A stretch of DNA of 64,000 nt from NCBI RefSeq assembly GCF_030518155.1, contig NZ_JAULRU010000569.1, positions 248,001 to 312,000 of the forward strand, read 5' to 3'. The translations under genes were made by a program, and so were the position numbers. Shown piece after piece: positions 9,881-18,538 of the stretch. The first letter of the stretch is position 1. Each line of letters opens with the position of its first letter. The stretch comes from Gilvimarinus gilvus (lineage in GTDB: Bacteria > Pseudomonadota > Gammaproteobacteria > Pseudomonadales > Cellvibrionaceae). The notes beneath the pieces are model-generated. The model was not told the DNA's origin. It made no database searches and saw only the letters and a program-made list of their open reading frames with translations.

Positions 9881-10879
9881 ATGAGCCATTGGCAAGCATT
9901 TCTCGAAGATCAGGGAGCGCACATTTACCCCGATGGCGCTGCCGATTTTCCACCTGATGACACATCACCAAATGCGCTGTGCCATTTAGGTACGTCAACA
10001 CTGGTTACCGTGACGGGCCCCGATGCTATAAAATTTTTGCAAGGTCAAGTAACCTGTGACTTGCGCGAGCTTACGCCCATGCGCTGGCTCAGAGGGGCCC
10101 AGTGCAATTTAAAAGGTCGCGTTACTACCAGCTTTGCCGTCGCACAACTCGATCAAGACACGCTGTTGCTGCGCTGCGCCACGGACCTTGTCGAGCCGTT
10201 TGTCAAAGGTCTGGAAAAATACGCCGTTTTCTCCAAAGTTACGATCCGTCCCGCCCCCGACTGGCACGTTATTGGCGTATGCGGAATTAATTCCGCGGAG
10301 GTATTGGCTGAAACCACAGGCCTGCGCACAAGTGAAGCGGGGGGGCTCGCAATAAACGAACAAGCGCTGGCTCTGCAGCACAATGCCGAATTGATAGAAG
10401 TTTGGGTTCACGACAATCAAGCCCAGCCCCTTTGGCAGCAACTGACAAGTTGCTGTTCACGCGCGCCGACCCACTGCTGGCTCAGGGGACAAATTGATGC
10501 CGGGTGTGCGGAGATAAGTGCAGCCACCTCTGAGCTTTTCACCCCGCAGGATTTGAACTACCCCGAGTTGGGAGCTGTGAGCTTTAAGAAGGGTTGTTAC
10601 ACTGGACAAGAGGTAGTGGCTCGCCTTCACTACAAAGGCAAATTAAAAAAACACCTCTACCCCATAGAGTTTGCCGCCGACACCAGCCCGGCGCCTGGTT
10701 GTGAGCTGGCGGATGAAAGCGGCAAAAGCCGCGGTCATTTAGTGCAAGCGGCACCCGTGCAAGATACACTCTACCGAGGCTTAGCTGTATTGCCTGACGA
10801 TGAGAGCGTGCCGCTCTATATCGGCAAACAGCCACAACGGGCACTGCGCTTAAAATTGCCCTATGATATAAACAGCTAA
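9881..10879 (+). CDS. ygfZ: tRNA-modifying protein YgfZ (folate-binding, Fe-S enzyme maintenance)
   Basis: A 332-residue YgfZ/GcvT-like protein. The hallmark KGCYTGQEVV occurs at about residues 236-245 with the conserved Cys, and the C-terminal segment resembles the GcvT barrel. YgfZ acts with folate to sustain Fe-S enzymes, including the tRNA methylthiolase MiaB. The start at 9881 has GTGGAG upstream and begins the typical N-terminus; a 16-codon longer frame lacks a binding site. It precedes an HDOD gene by 42 bp. Confidence 0.9.
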   Translation: MSHWQAFLEDQGAHIYPDGAADFPPDDTSPNALCHLGTSTLVTVTGPDAIKFLQGQVTCDLRELTPMRWLRGAQCNLKGRVTTSFAVAQLDQDTLLLRCATDLVEPFVKGLEKYAVFSKVTIRPAPDWHVIGVCGINSAEVLAETTGLRTSEAGGLAINEQALALQHNAELIEVWVHDNQAQPLWQQLTSCCSRAPTHCWLRGQIDAGCAEISAATSELFTPQDLNYPELGAVSFKKGCYTGQEVVARLHYKGKLKKHLYPIEFAADTSPAPGCELADESGKSRGHLVQAAPVQDTLYRGLAVLPDDESVPLYIGKQPQRALRLKLPYDINS

Positions 10880-10921
10880 TGCACTGTAGACTAACTCCAT
10901 AAGACAGAAACAGGACTGCTG

Positions 10922-11758
10922 ATGAGTCAAGTAGTAGATACCGTCCGGCAGGACATAATAGCCGCAATTAAATCCGACAAGCTGGTACTGCCAACCTTGC
11001 CCGAAGCGGCGCTGAAAGTCCGCGAGGTAGCGGAAGACCCCGACGCCGATATGGACCAGTTAAGCGCCGTTATTGGCAGTGATGCCGCCTTATCTGCGCG
11101 AATTGTACGAGTTGCCAATAGCCCATTGTTGCGTGCCAACAAGGCCATTGAGGATTTGAAAACCGCGGTGATGCGTCTGGGTATTCAGTACACCTGTAAC
11201 ATTGCGACCGGTCTCGCGATGCAGCAGATGTTTCAGGCCACCTCGGACTTGGTCGACAAACGCCTGCGCGACACCTGGAACCGCGCCAGCGAAATCGCCG
11301 GCATTAGCCACGTTTTGTGCCGCCATTACACTAAACTGCGCCCCGATCAGGCGACCCTCGCCGGGCTTATCCATAAAATTGGCGTTTTACCCATTCTAAC
11401 CTACGCCGAAGAGCACCCCTCTTTACTCAAAGACAGCTTCACGCTGGACACAGTCATTAATCAACTGCAAGGTGCGATTGGGGATTTGATTCTGAAAGCC
11501 TGGGACTTCCCGCCTGAGCTTGCACACATACCCTCTCAACACATGAAATTTGACCGTGAGGTAGCACAAGCCGATTACGCCGACATTGTGACCGTGGCTA
11601 TGTTGCAGAGCTACCTCGGCACCGACTCATCGCTGGGGCAGGTCGACTATCATCAGGTCAAAGCCTTTACCCGCCTGGGCATGGACCCAGACATGCAAAT
11701 GGCCGAAGGCGAAGATCTATCCGATGAAATGGAAGCGGCAATGACGTTGTTGCAGTAA
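10922..11758 (+). CDS. HDOD-domain signalling protein
   Basis: A 278-residue protein made mostly of one HDOD domain (about residues 20-215). It shows the typical LPTLPEAALKVREVAEDP entry helix and the ISHVLCRHY and LAGLIHKIGVL segments; the second is where true HD hydrolases keep catalytic residues. HDOD proteins lack the metal-binding HD pair and are thought to act as signalling scaffolds. No second output domain is visible, only an acidic C-terminal tail. A terminator and a heptad-repeat cluster lie downstream. Confidence 0.88.
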   Translation: MSQVVDTVRQDIIAAIKSDKLVLPTLPEAALKVREVAEDPDADMDQLSAVIGSDAALSARIVRVANSPLLRANKAIEDLKTAVMRLGIQYTCNIATGLAMQQMFQATSDLVDKRLRDTWNRASEIAGISHVLCRHYTKLRPDQATLAGLIHKIGVLPILTYAEEHPSLLKDSFTLDTVINQLQGAIGDLILKAWDFPPELAHIPSQHMKFDREVAQADYADIVTVAMLQSYLGTDSSLGQVDYHQVKAFTRLGMDPDMQMAEGEDLSDEMEAAMTLLQ

Positions 11759-11763
11759 ACAAA

Positions 11764-11810
11764 GTCTGACGACTGAGGTCGGATGTCTGAAGCGTCCGAC
11801 TTCAGACCTC
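11764..11810. repeat. GTCNGAN heptad cluster R1 (inverted)
   Basis: Left heptads (GTCTGAC, GTCGGAT, GTCTGAA) face right heptads on the other strand (GTCCGAC, then TTCAGAC), giving an imperfect inverted repeat directly after the HDOD gene and before its terminator. It belongs to the same family as the clusters near 14.5, 27.5/27.8 and 59.2 kb. Confidence 0.7.
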
Positions 11811-11822
11811 TGGCACCCGACG

Positions 11823-11846
11823 AAAGCAGCCTTCCGGCTGCTTTTT
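11823..11846 (+). terminator. Rho-independent terminator of the HDOD gene
   Basis: Stem AAAGCAGCC / GGCTGCTTT with a TTCC loop followed by further T residues, 65 bp after the HDOD stop codon. Confidence 0.85.
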
Positions 11847-11888
11847 GATTTTCCCGTTTCCCGTAGACCGCCTCTTCCGTCCGCCCTT

Positions 11889-12566
11889 TCACAACCGCCA
11901 ATCTATCGGCTCTACGCCTCGACTTCGCAAATACTCATTAGCTTGACTAAAGTGTCCATTGCCAATAAATCCGCGGTGAGCAGACAAAGGCGATGGGTGT
12001 GGCGACTTCAGCACCAGGTGCTTGCGCGTATCAATTAACCGGCCTTTCTTCTGGGCATAGCTGCCCCACAGCAGAAACACTACGCCTTCGCGATCGCGGT
12101 TTAGGGCGTCGATTGCAGCATCTGTAAACGACTCCCAGCCCTGTTTTTGATGCGAACCGGCTCGCCCTTGCTCAACGCTCAAGGTCGCATTAAGCAGTAA
12201 CACGCCCTGCTCCGCCCAGCGCTGTAAACAGCCGTGATCTGGCCTTTCGATACCCAGGTCACGCTCAATTTCCTTGAAAATATTAACCAGCGAGGGGGGT
12301 GGCTTTACACCTTCGGGAACCGAGAAACACAAACCATGAGCCTGACCCGGCCCGTGGTAAGGGTCCTGCCCCAGAATCACCACTTTGACCTTATCAAAAG
12401 GCGTACTGTTAAAGGCGTTAAACATAAGCTGGGACGGCGGAAAAACCACTTTTTTAGCCTGCTTTTGTGCTAACAAAAAAGCCTTAAGCGAAAGCATATG
12501 CGGCTGGCTAAACTCACCCTCCAGCTCGCGCAGCCAACCGGGCTCTAAATCGACAGAATTTGCCAA
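11889..12566 (-). CDS. ung: Uracil-DNA glycosylase (family 1)
   Basis: A 225-residue base-excision repair enzyme that removes uracil from DNA. The catalytic water-activating loop GQDPYHG is at residues 66-72, and the DNA-intercalating [11 protein letters not shown] loop at 190-200 carries the conserved His. The length is normal for UNG. The ORF starts at a position matching known N-termini. It is transcribed toward the HDOD gene and its upstream neighbour is a separately terminated peroxiredoxin gene. Confidence 0.97.
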   Translation of the reverse strand: MANSVDLEPGWLRELEGEFSQPHMLSLKAFLLAQKQAKKVVFPPSQLMFNAFNSTPFDKVKVVILGQDPYHGPGQAHGLCFSVPEGVKPPPSLVNIFKEIERDLGIERPDHGCLQRWAEQGVLLLNATLSVEQGRAGSHQKQGWESFTDAAIDALNRDREGVVFLLWGSYAQKKGRLIDTRKHLVLKSPHPSPLSAHRGFIGNGHFSQANEYLRSRGVEPIDWRL

Positions 12567-12647
12567 GGTTCCGATTCCTGTTCTGAAGTTGGTCCCAATG
12601 TATCATAGAGCCAACCATGCTATGCGATACCGATTTTCAGAGATAAA

Positions 12648-12671
12648 AAAACCCGGCAAAAGCCGGGTTTT
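12648..12671 (-). terminator. Terminator of the peroxiredoxin gene
   Basis: Stem AAAACCCGGC / GCCGGGTTTT with a four-base loop. On the minus strand it is followed by a run of T residues, 20 bp past the peroxiredoxin stop codon. Confidence 0.85.
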
Positions 12672-12691
12672 CGAATCCATAAAGCCTTAAC

Positions 12692-13294
12692 TTACAGCTT
12701 GCCAGAATTCTCAGACAGGTAAGAAGCAACGCCATCGGCTGAAGCGTCCATACCCTTGTCACCTTCCTGCCAACCTGCAGGACATACTTCACCGTGCTCT
12801 TGGTGGAATGCAAGCGCGTCAACCATACGCAGCATTTCATCAACATTGCGGCCCAACGGCAGATTGTTAACCACTTGATGCTGAACCAAACCGTCTTCGT
12901 CAATCAAGAAAGAACCGCGGTATGCAACACCGGCGTCGGCTTCTACGTCAAAGGCCTGACAAATTTCGTGCTTGGTGTCAGCTACCATGGTGTATTTCAC
13001 TTGGCCGATACCACCTTCATTGACCGGGGTGTTGCGCCATGCACTGTGGGTGAACTGCGAGTCAATAGACACGGCAATCACTTCAACGCCGCGCTTTTGG
13101 AAAGCTTCAAAACGATTATCAAAAGCAATCAGCTCAGATGGGCAAACAAAGGTGAAATCCAGAGGGTAGAAAAAGATAACAGCTTTCTTTCCTTTGATGG
13201 CTTCGGACAATTTAAATTCGTCAACGATTTCGCCGCTGCCTAATACCGCTGCTGCTGTAAAATCTGGTACTTGCTTACCTACTAATACGCCCAT
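12692..13294 (-). CDS. Typical 2-Cys peroxiredoxin (AhpC/Prx1 type)
   Basis: A 200-residue thiol peroxidase that reduces H2O2 and organic peroxides. The peroxidatic Cys51 lies in FYPLDFTFVCPSE and the resolving Cys171 in GEVCPAGW, making it a typical 2-Cys enzyme. The C-terminus ends in a short SYLSENSGKL tail. It resembles the gammaproteobacterial Prx1-type protein more than E. coli AhpC. GGAG precedes the start. It is divergent from the iron genes bfd/bfr, and an OxyR-like half-site lies about 125 bp upstream, consistent with oxidative-stress control. No ahpF follows. Confidence 0.93.
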   Translation of the reverse strand: MGVLVGKQVPDFTAAAVLGSGEIVDEFKLSEAIKGKKAVIFFYPLDFTFVCPSELIAFDNRFEAFQKRGVEVIAVSIDSQFTHSAWRNTPVNEGGIGQVKYTMVADTKHEICQAFDVEADAGVAYRGSFLIDEDGLVQHQVVNNLPLGRNVDEMLRMVDALAFHQEHGEVCPAGWQEGDKGMDASADGVASYLSENSGKL

Positions 13295-13419
13295 GTCTTA
13301 ATCTCCTAAGTTTACGGACTGACAAAATATCTCCCCAGAGAGATGGGGGCTGCAACGCAAATTGCAAGGACCTCTCGGGGAGTGTGACAAAGCTTTTACA
13401 ATCAGGCACTTAGCCTGTG

Positions 13420-13434
13420 ATAGAGAGACACTAT
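13420..13434. promoter_or_regulatory. Putative OxyR dimer half-site
   Basis: ATAG-N7-CTAT, exactly one dimer unit of the OxyR consensus (which repeats ATAG-N7-CTAT with N7 spacing), upstream of a peroxiredoxin gene. The second unit is not recognisable, so confidence is limited. Confidence 0.4.
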
Positions 13435-13580
13435 GTTACACCCTCCACGGCTACTGTCTTATTAATTTTCTATATAGGTCTGATTGTTTTTACCGAACCT
13501 GTGCATAAACCCGACAAATTGATGATTTATGTGTCAGTGTCTTGCCGGACAAGCTAAACAACAACCATTCTCAAAACCTA

Positions 13581-13609
13581 TTGACAAGGATTCTCATTAG
13601 CAATATTAT
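13581..13609 (+). promoter_or_regulatory. bfd promoter with overlapping Fur box
   Basis: A perfect -35 TTGACA (13581-13586) and a -10 TATTAT (13604-13609) are 17 bp apart, 37 bp before the bfd ATG. The 19 bases at 13583-13601 match the GATAATGATAATCATTATC Fur consensus at 14 positions by hand alignment and cover the spacer. This predicts repression of bfd by iron-loaded Fur, as known in other gammaproteobacteria. Confidence 0.75.
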
Positions 13610-13646
13610 CCATTTATAGTCTTTACTCGGGAGTGATTACGGCTCT

Positions 13647-13856
13647 ATGTACGTCTGTTTATGCAAAGGGATAACCGATCGCCAAATTCAGGCCGCTGTG
13701 CATGATGGCGCTCACAGCTTGGGCAAACTGCGCAAGTCACTTGGCGTTGCTAGCCAGTGCGGCAAATGTGCGAGCCTTACCCGGGATATATTAGACGAAA
13801 CCCTGCAGGAGATTCCCGAAATTGGCGGCCTACCGCAATTTTATGCCGTTGCATGA
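13647..13856 (+). CDS. bfd: Bacterioferritin-associated ferredoxin
   Basis: A 69-residue [2Fe-2S] protein with the Bfd cysteine pattern: Cys4, Cys6, Cys38 and Cys41 (YVCLC and SQCGKC). Bfd binds bacterioferritin and passes electrons to its haems so that stored iron is released. It lies just upstream of bfr, on the same strand, and its promoter carries a Fur-like box, which fits expression under iron starvation. GGAG is 14 bases before the ATG, a slightly long spacing. Confidence 0.95.
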   Translation: MYVCLCKGITDRQIQAAVHDGAHSLGKLRKSLGVASQCGKCASLTRDILDETLQEIPEIGGLPQFYAVA

Positions 13857-14010
13857 TAAACTTGCTCAACCGCAAAAGACAATAAGAACCACTCTCCTAA
13901 TCATTTAAAAACCCTTTCACATCAAACACTTAGCTTGACAGGTTCAAGTTTTGGGCCCACACTTACGCCGAAAACATTCACCCTACGCCGTCAGTGGTAA
14001 GGAGTTACTC

Positions 14011-14487
14011 ATGAAAGGCGATCCTAAAGTTATTGAATTTCTCAACAAGGTACTTGGCAACGAGCTTGTGGCTATTAACCAGTACTTTTTGCACGCCCGC
14101 ATGTACAAAGACTGGGGCCTTAAAGAGCTAGCTGACCACGAATATCACGAGTCCATCGATGAGATGAAACACGCCGATATGCTGGTAGAGCGAATCCTGT
14201 TCCTGGAGGGCTTGCCCAACTTACAAGATCTCGGCAAGTTATTGATTGGTGAAAATACCAAAGAGATGCTGGAGTCCGACCTAAAAGTCGAAATGAAGGC
14301 GATTCCTGATTTGCGCGACGGCATTGCGTATTGTGAGGAAGTTCGTGACTACGTGAGCCGCGACTTGCTCAACGATATACTGGAGTCGGAAGAAGAACAC
14401 GTGGACTGGCTCGAAACACAACTGTCACTGATTGAAAATATAGGCCTGCAAAACTACCTGCAATCGAAAATGGATGGGGATGAGTGA
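14011..14487 (+). CDS. bfr: Bacterioferritin
   Basis: A 158-residue haem-containing ferritin that forms 24-mer iron-storage shells. All ferroxidase ligands are present: Glu18, Glu51, His54, Glu94, Glu127 and His130; the haem ligand is Met52 (in DEMKHAD). The start at 14011 has AAGGAG 6 bases upstream; a 20-codon upstream extension is rejected. It lies 154 bp after bfd, with a separate promoter possible in the gap. It is followed by heptad repeats and a bidirectional terminator. Confidence 0.96.
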   Translation: MKGDPKVIEFLNKVLGNELVAINQYFLHARMYKDWGLKELADHEYHESIDEMKHADMLVERILFLEGLPNLQDLGKLLIGENTKEMLESDLKVEMKAIPDLRDGIAYCEEVRDYVSRDLLNDILESEEEHVDWLETQLSLIENIGLQNYLQSKMDGDE

Positions 14488-14492
14488 TTTGC

Positions 14493-14609
14493 TGAGGTCT
14501 GAGGTCTGAGGTCTGAGGTCTGAGGCATTAAAAAGGCTGGGTTAAACAACCCAGCCTTTTTAGTCTAACTACTCTTTTTTCGTCCGACTTCGGACGTCCG
14601 ACATCCGAC
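14493..14609. repeat. GTCNGAN heptad cluster R2 flanking a terminator
   Basis: Four tandem TGAGGTC heptads at 14493-14520 with a partial fifth, then the bidirectional terminator, then about four heptads on the opposite strand at 14581-14609 (GTCGGAT, GTCGGAC, GTCCGAA, GTCGGAC when read on the minus strand). The two arms are inverted around the terminator. Confidence 0.8.
14530..14561. terminator. Bidirectional terminator between bfr and the lipoprotein gene
   Basis: A perfect 14-bp stem (AAAAAGGCTGGGTT / AACCCAGCCTTTTT) with an AAAC loop between convergent genes. It has A runs on one side and T runs on the other, so it can work in both directions. Confidence 0.9.
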
Positions 14610-14616
14610 TGTTTAA

Positions 14617-15384
14617 TCAATTCAACAAGCCATAAACCCCTACCGAGTACGCTCGTTTTTCCTTGGCGCCCTTTAAACTGCGAATTTTCAGTGATTGTCC
14701 TAGCGTAACAGGGTCGTCATAATAGCGGGCATTACCGGTCCCCTCATCAAAACTTACAGTGCCGGCTTCCTGAAAGAAGTAACCAATATAATCGCCCTGC
14801 TCTACGCCCACACTGACAGGGAGGTTAACCCGCGAAACACCGGCTTCCGTCGCCTGTAGTACCTGACTTTGCCAGATAACAACCACCTGGTCCTCAACCG
14901 GGCGCATCACCTGAACGGTGAACGTACCTGGCTTTACAAAGTGTGCGCTGATACCGGTAATCGTGCCGTCGGCAGGCATTGGGTTGTCCATATCGACCAT
15001 TAGCAATGGCTCGCGATCCACCTGGCTGCGCTGTACTAATTCACCGCCAACGTAATCGAGCAAATCACTTTGCACCATAAAATCTTTCAGCTCATCGATT
15101 TCTTTTTGTACAAATCGACGCACCTGGCCGCGCAGCTCAGATGATTCTTGCACCCGCACAGTTTTTTCTGTGTCCAGCACCGACATAACCCGGGTGAGCT
15201 CATCAATTTGTGACTGCAGAGCTTGCTCCTGATTTTTGAGGGAAACGATTTTGGCGCGCGCCTGATCAAGCTCAGTTTGCAATTGCTCGTTCTCATCCTG
15301 CATTTTTTGTATATTGGGTTGGGTCTGACACCCCGTGGCCAACGCCGTAACCACCAATAGGCTAGCTACCAATGTTTTAGTCAT
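14617..15384 (-). CDS. Coiled-coil lipoprotein downstream of a Ser/Thr kinase
   Basis: A 255-residue predicted lipoprotein: signal peptide, then LATGC with the lipidated Cys near residue 19. Residues about 25-100 form a coiled coil rich in Gln and Glu. The C-terminal half is beta-rich without a family I recognise. The start at 15384 has TGAGG 6 bases upstream; an ATG four codons earlier overlaps that site. It lies 82 bp after the Hanks-type kinase on the same strand. The kinase C-terminus and this protein share a similar closing region (ISAHFVKPGTFTV here, IHVGFEYANFSGETTV there), so both may carry related beta domains; that comparison is by eye. Confidence 0.75.
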   Translation of the reverse strand: MTKTLVASLLVVTALATGCQTQPNIQKMQDENEQLQTELDQARAKIVSLKNQEQALQSQIDELTRVMSVLDTEKTVRVQESSELRGQVRRFVQKEIDELKDFMVQSDLLDYVGGELVQRSQVDREPLLMVDMDNPMPADGTITGISAHFVKPGTFTVQVMRPVEDQVVVIWQSQVLQATEAGVSRVNLPVSVGVEQGDYIGYFFQEAGTVSFDEGTGNARYYDDPVTLGQSLKIRSLKGAKEKRAYSVGVYGLLN

Positions 15385-15466
15385 CTCAAGCCTCATTAAT
15401 CAATTCTGACCACAGCAGGCACTGTGCCCGCTGAATATTCGAGTTTTACTGCCACTAAGTATAGCG

Positions 15467-18079
15467 CTATTCGGCCACTTTAAAGGATATTGTTGCCAGG
15501 CGATCGTCAGCTAACGACAAATCAACGTGATACGCCCCTTTGCCAAACCCCGCCACCGGGCGCTCAATGGCAAAAAACTTAATACCCTCGGTACCACTCA
15601 CAATAACCGGCTTTTGCGCAATTTGAACACTGCGCGAACCGTCCATCAATACAGCCTGTATAACAGTCGTTTCGCCGCTAAAATTAGCGTACTCAAAACC
15701 GACATGAATAATGCGCCCGGGGCTCAATGTTTCAGCCTGCGGCGCACTTATGTCTGTCATCGCTTGCGTCGCCAAACGCAATGTCGCTATTTTGGGCTGA
15801 AGCTCCTCCAGTAAGCGGTCAAGCTGCAATCGCAGTGCCAGCAACCCTTCGCTTTGCGGAAAATGGTCGCGCGCATTATCTAGCTGCAGCAGAGCTTCAT
15901 CCACGTTTTTATCTTGGATAAGCTGATCAATGCGATTGATTAAGCCCTGTTCCACTCTAAACAACCCTTCTTCAGCAACGTCTTCGGCCTCTGGAACTTG
16001 CTCCAGCAATTGTTGGTATGTGTCAAAAGCGCTGTTGCCGGACGGGGTGATCAACTGATTATGCGACATCTGCTCCTGCGCTTTGGCATCAAGAGACGCG
16101 ATGGTGCTTTGTCGCTCTTTGAGTGCAAGCTGCGCGTCGGCAATCTCAGATTGCAAAGTGCGCAAAGCCTCATTTTCTGGTTGCACCTTAAGGCCACGTT
16201 CGACCATTGCCAAAGCCGCTTCAAATTCTTGTACGGCAACTTTTTCGCCACCGAGCTCGTAATAGCGCGCGGCGATTTTATCGAGCCCCGCTAAGGCTTC
16301 TGTATTGTCGGGATCTCGCTCCAATACCGATCGGTAGCTGGCCAACGCATTGGCGCCCGGGGGCGAGCTTAGGGCATCGCGCTGCAAATAGGCTTCGGCT
16401 TCGGCAAGTGTACTGGCAATTTCATTCGCACCGGCCAACCTTTCTACCGCTTCGCTCAGGCCGGCATCGCGCTCAGTATCGGGAAACAGATCGGCACTTA
16501 GCTCAGCCAATTGCCTAGCTTCAGCCAGATTAGCATCCGCAACAGCACTGTCAAAGCGTGCCGCGATGGACGCTTGCATAGCCGCCAGCCCCTGCTCTGC
16601 GGCCGCCACTGACGCGGCATCTGCGCTTAGCAACATTTGGTTGTACAAGGCGGCGAGTTCCGGTGCTACCGATGCGTCCTGCTCAAACTCCGCGAAAAGA
16701 GCCTCAGCGCCGGCTGCGGGGCGCGGCGCCGCACTCGATTGCGTACTCGCCCCAGCAATATCGGCGCTATCGTCAGAACCTGCGCTGTCGCTATTGGCTG
16801 CAAGCGCACCGGCAGGCGCTATATTCGCCGTACCAGCCTCAGAGCCAGCCTTCTCATCAACCGGCTCACCACGAATAAGGGCCTTGACATCCGTAGGTTC
16901 TGAAACGGACTCGCCAGACGCCGAAATCGCCGCAACGGGCTGGGGCTTTAAGGCGTCCGACGCGTTGTTTTGCGGCGAGCTTGCGCCCAAATATTGCCAA
17001 CCGAACCAGCCACCACCGCCGATCACCCCGGCGGTTATTACCGCACTCCACCAGGACCGGCGGCTCGTCTGAGTAGGCGCTTTCGGTCTGTCACCAATAC
17101 CGTCATCTCCCTGAACGCTGAAGCTTTCGTCGCCCGACAGCGCCATATCGTCGTCGCGTGTGGCGCGCGCTACTTCTTCCGTATCGACACGGGTATTCGC
17201 AATGGGGGCAGAAACAACGGTCGCCGCCGACTCTTCGATCTCATCAATTTGTGGCTTTAGTGCCAGCTGGTGTTTGACTTTTTCAATCTCAGCTCGGGGC
17301 AGCGCATCGAGATCAGCGATAAATTCAGCGCCATTTTGATAACGCTGGTCAGGTTTTTTCGCCAGTGCTCTATTAATAATTGGCTGAAATACAGCAAGAT
17401 GCTCGGGTAAATCTGGAATAGCATCGGAGACATGCATGATGCCGACCGCAACCGCTGAGTCGGCATCAAAAGGAACATAGCCACAAACTAACTGGAACAG
17501 AACAACCCCAAGGCTATATAAATCACTGCGCGGATCGACCTTGGCCCCTTTTGCCTGCTCCGGGCTCATATAGTGCGGCGTACCCATGGTAGTGCCCGTT
17601 TGGGTCATTCCCGAGGCGACATCAGAGGCGCGTGCAATACCAAAATCCATGAGTACGGCGCGCCCATCCTCGCCGTGGATCATAATATTTTCAGGCTTTA
17701 CATCGCGATGCACATACCCCTTGCGCCCGGCATAGTCGAGCGCCTTCGCAACATCCTTGACAATGGCCAGAGCAACATCCAGATCCAGATTGTAGCGGTT
17801 AACTTTTAAATCATGCCCCGGCACGTATTCCATCGACAGGTAGTGGTTACCCTCGTGCACGCCAACGTCGTAAACGGTGACAATGTTTGGGTGCATCAAA
17901 CGCGACACTATGCGCGCTTCGCGAATAAAACGCTCGCCAAAGCTCGGGTCTTTTGACAATTGCGGTGACATAACCTTAAGCGCCACTTCGCGCTCAAAGC
18001 TTTCCTGAATGGCCAGGTAGACGGTCGCCATACCGCCCTCACCTAGGGTGTCAATGATTTTGTAACCGGGTATTTCCAT
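15467..18079 (-). CDS. Membrane Ser/Thr protein kinase with extracytoplasmic TPR-like domain
   Basis: An 870-residue Hanks-type kinase. The kinase domain spans about 1-270: glycine loop GEGGMATV, Lys35 in VALK, catalytic HRDVKPEN at 124-131, DFG at 145-147, and SPE in the activation segment. A membrane segment lies at about 345-367 (WWSAVITAGVIGGGGWFGW), so the rest should be periplasmic. That region has an Ala/Ser-rich linker, TPR-like helical repeats with YRSVLERDPDNTEALAGL, and a C-terminal beta region. All catalytic residues are present, so it should be active. No partner phosphatase or FHA protein is visible. The downstream lipoprotein is the likely functional neighbour. Confidence 0.92.
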   Translation of the reverse strand: MEIPGYKIIDTLGEGGMATVYLAIQESFEREVALKVMSPQLSKDPSFGERFIREARIVSRLMHPNIVTVYDVGVHEGNHYLSMEYVPGHDLKVNRYNLDLDVALAIVKDVAKALDYAGRKGYVHRDVKPENIMIHGEDGRAVLMDFGIARASDVASGMTQTGTTMGTPHYMSPEQAKGAKVDPRSDLYSLGVVLFQLVCGYVPFDADSAVAVGIMHVSDAIPDLPEHLAVFQPIINRALAKKPDQRYQNGAEFIADLDALPRAEIEKVKHQLALKPQIDEIEESAATVVSAPIANTRVDTEEVARATRDDDMALSGDESFSVQGDDGIGDRPKAPTQTSRRSWWSAVITAGVIGGGGWFGWQYLGASSPQNNASDALKPQPVAAISASGESVSEPTDVKALIRGEPVDEKAGSEAGTANIAPAGALAANSDSAGSDDSADIAGASTQSSAAPRPAAGAEALFAEFEQDASVAPELAALYNQMLLSADAASVAAAEQGLAAMQASIAARFDSAVADANLAEARQLAELSADLFPDTERDAGLSEAVERLAGANEIASTLAEAEAYLQRDALSSPPGANALASYRSVLERDPDNTEALAGLDKIAARYYELGGEKVAVQEFEAALAMVERGLKVQPENEALRTLQSEIADAQLALKERQSTIASLDAKAQEQMSHNQLITPSGNSAFDTYQQLLEQVPEAEDVAEEGLFRVEQGLINRIDQLIQDKNVDEALLQLDNARDHFPQSEGLLALRLQLDRLLEELQPKIATLRLATQAMTDISAPQAETLSPGRIIHVGFEYANFSGETTVIQAVLMDGSRSVQIAQKPVIVSGTEGIKFFAIERPVAGFGKGAYHVDLSLADDRLATISFKVAE

Positions 18080-18538
18080 TTACTGCGCCATAAAAAACCA
18101 AATAGAAACGCTCTCGTAGGCGGCCTGGACGGCGGTTTCACCTACCACTGCAGCCATTGCGGCATTTATATGCTAGCGCCGCAGCCTTATGGCTACTTAT
18201 AGCCACTGCTTATATTATCCCCGAACAATATAGCCCGTTACCAGTAATAGCAATAGATGGGTCGGATAGAAAAGCCAGACGGTTCATACTATAGCCTAGC
18301 AGGCGGTTGAAACAGGGGGTAATGGTGTCCATCCGCCACCGGCTCAAACTGGATCTCGCTTTACAGTAGGGCAGCCCTCTTTTCGCAGGATTAGGTAAAC
18401 CCTAATTGCTCAAAACGCCGCCAATTGCTACTATTGCGCCCTTTCACTACCCCGGATTTATCCCAAGCCTCCCGCCAAGCAGGAGGCCACAGAACTGTTT
18501 GACCCCAGAACATTTTGCCTCAATACAAGAGACTCTCT
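18080..18538. other. Long intergenic region between kinase and gcvP
   Basis: 459 bases with promoters presumably for both divergent genes. It contains small hairpins (ATTAGG/CCTAAT near 18395 and GCCTCC/GGAGGC near 18468-18488) and a GGCGG/CCGCC pair around 18302-18340. I looked for a glycine riboswitch, expected before glycine-cleavage genes, and did not find its conserved core. No gene is supported. Confidence 0.4.

Larger units (their letters stand above)
13295..13646. other. Divergent regulatory region between peroxiredoxin and bfd
   Basis: 352 bases with no gene. It contains an OxyR-like element (13420-13434), the bfd promoter with an overlapping Fur-like box (13581-13609), and leader sequences of both genes. 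I see no other structure in it. Confidence 0.6.

Noticed and set aside
18080-18538. Glycine riboswitch before gcvP
   Set aside because: The conserved riboswitch core could not be found on the plus strand; only small unrelated hairpins are present.
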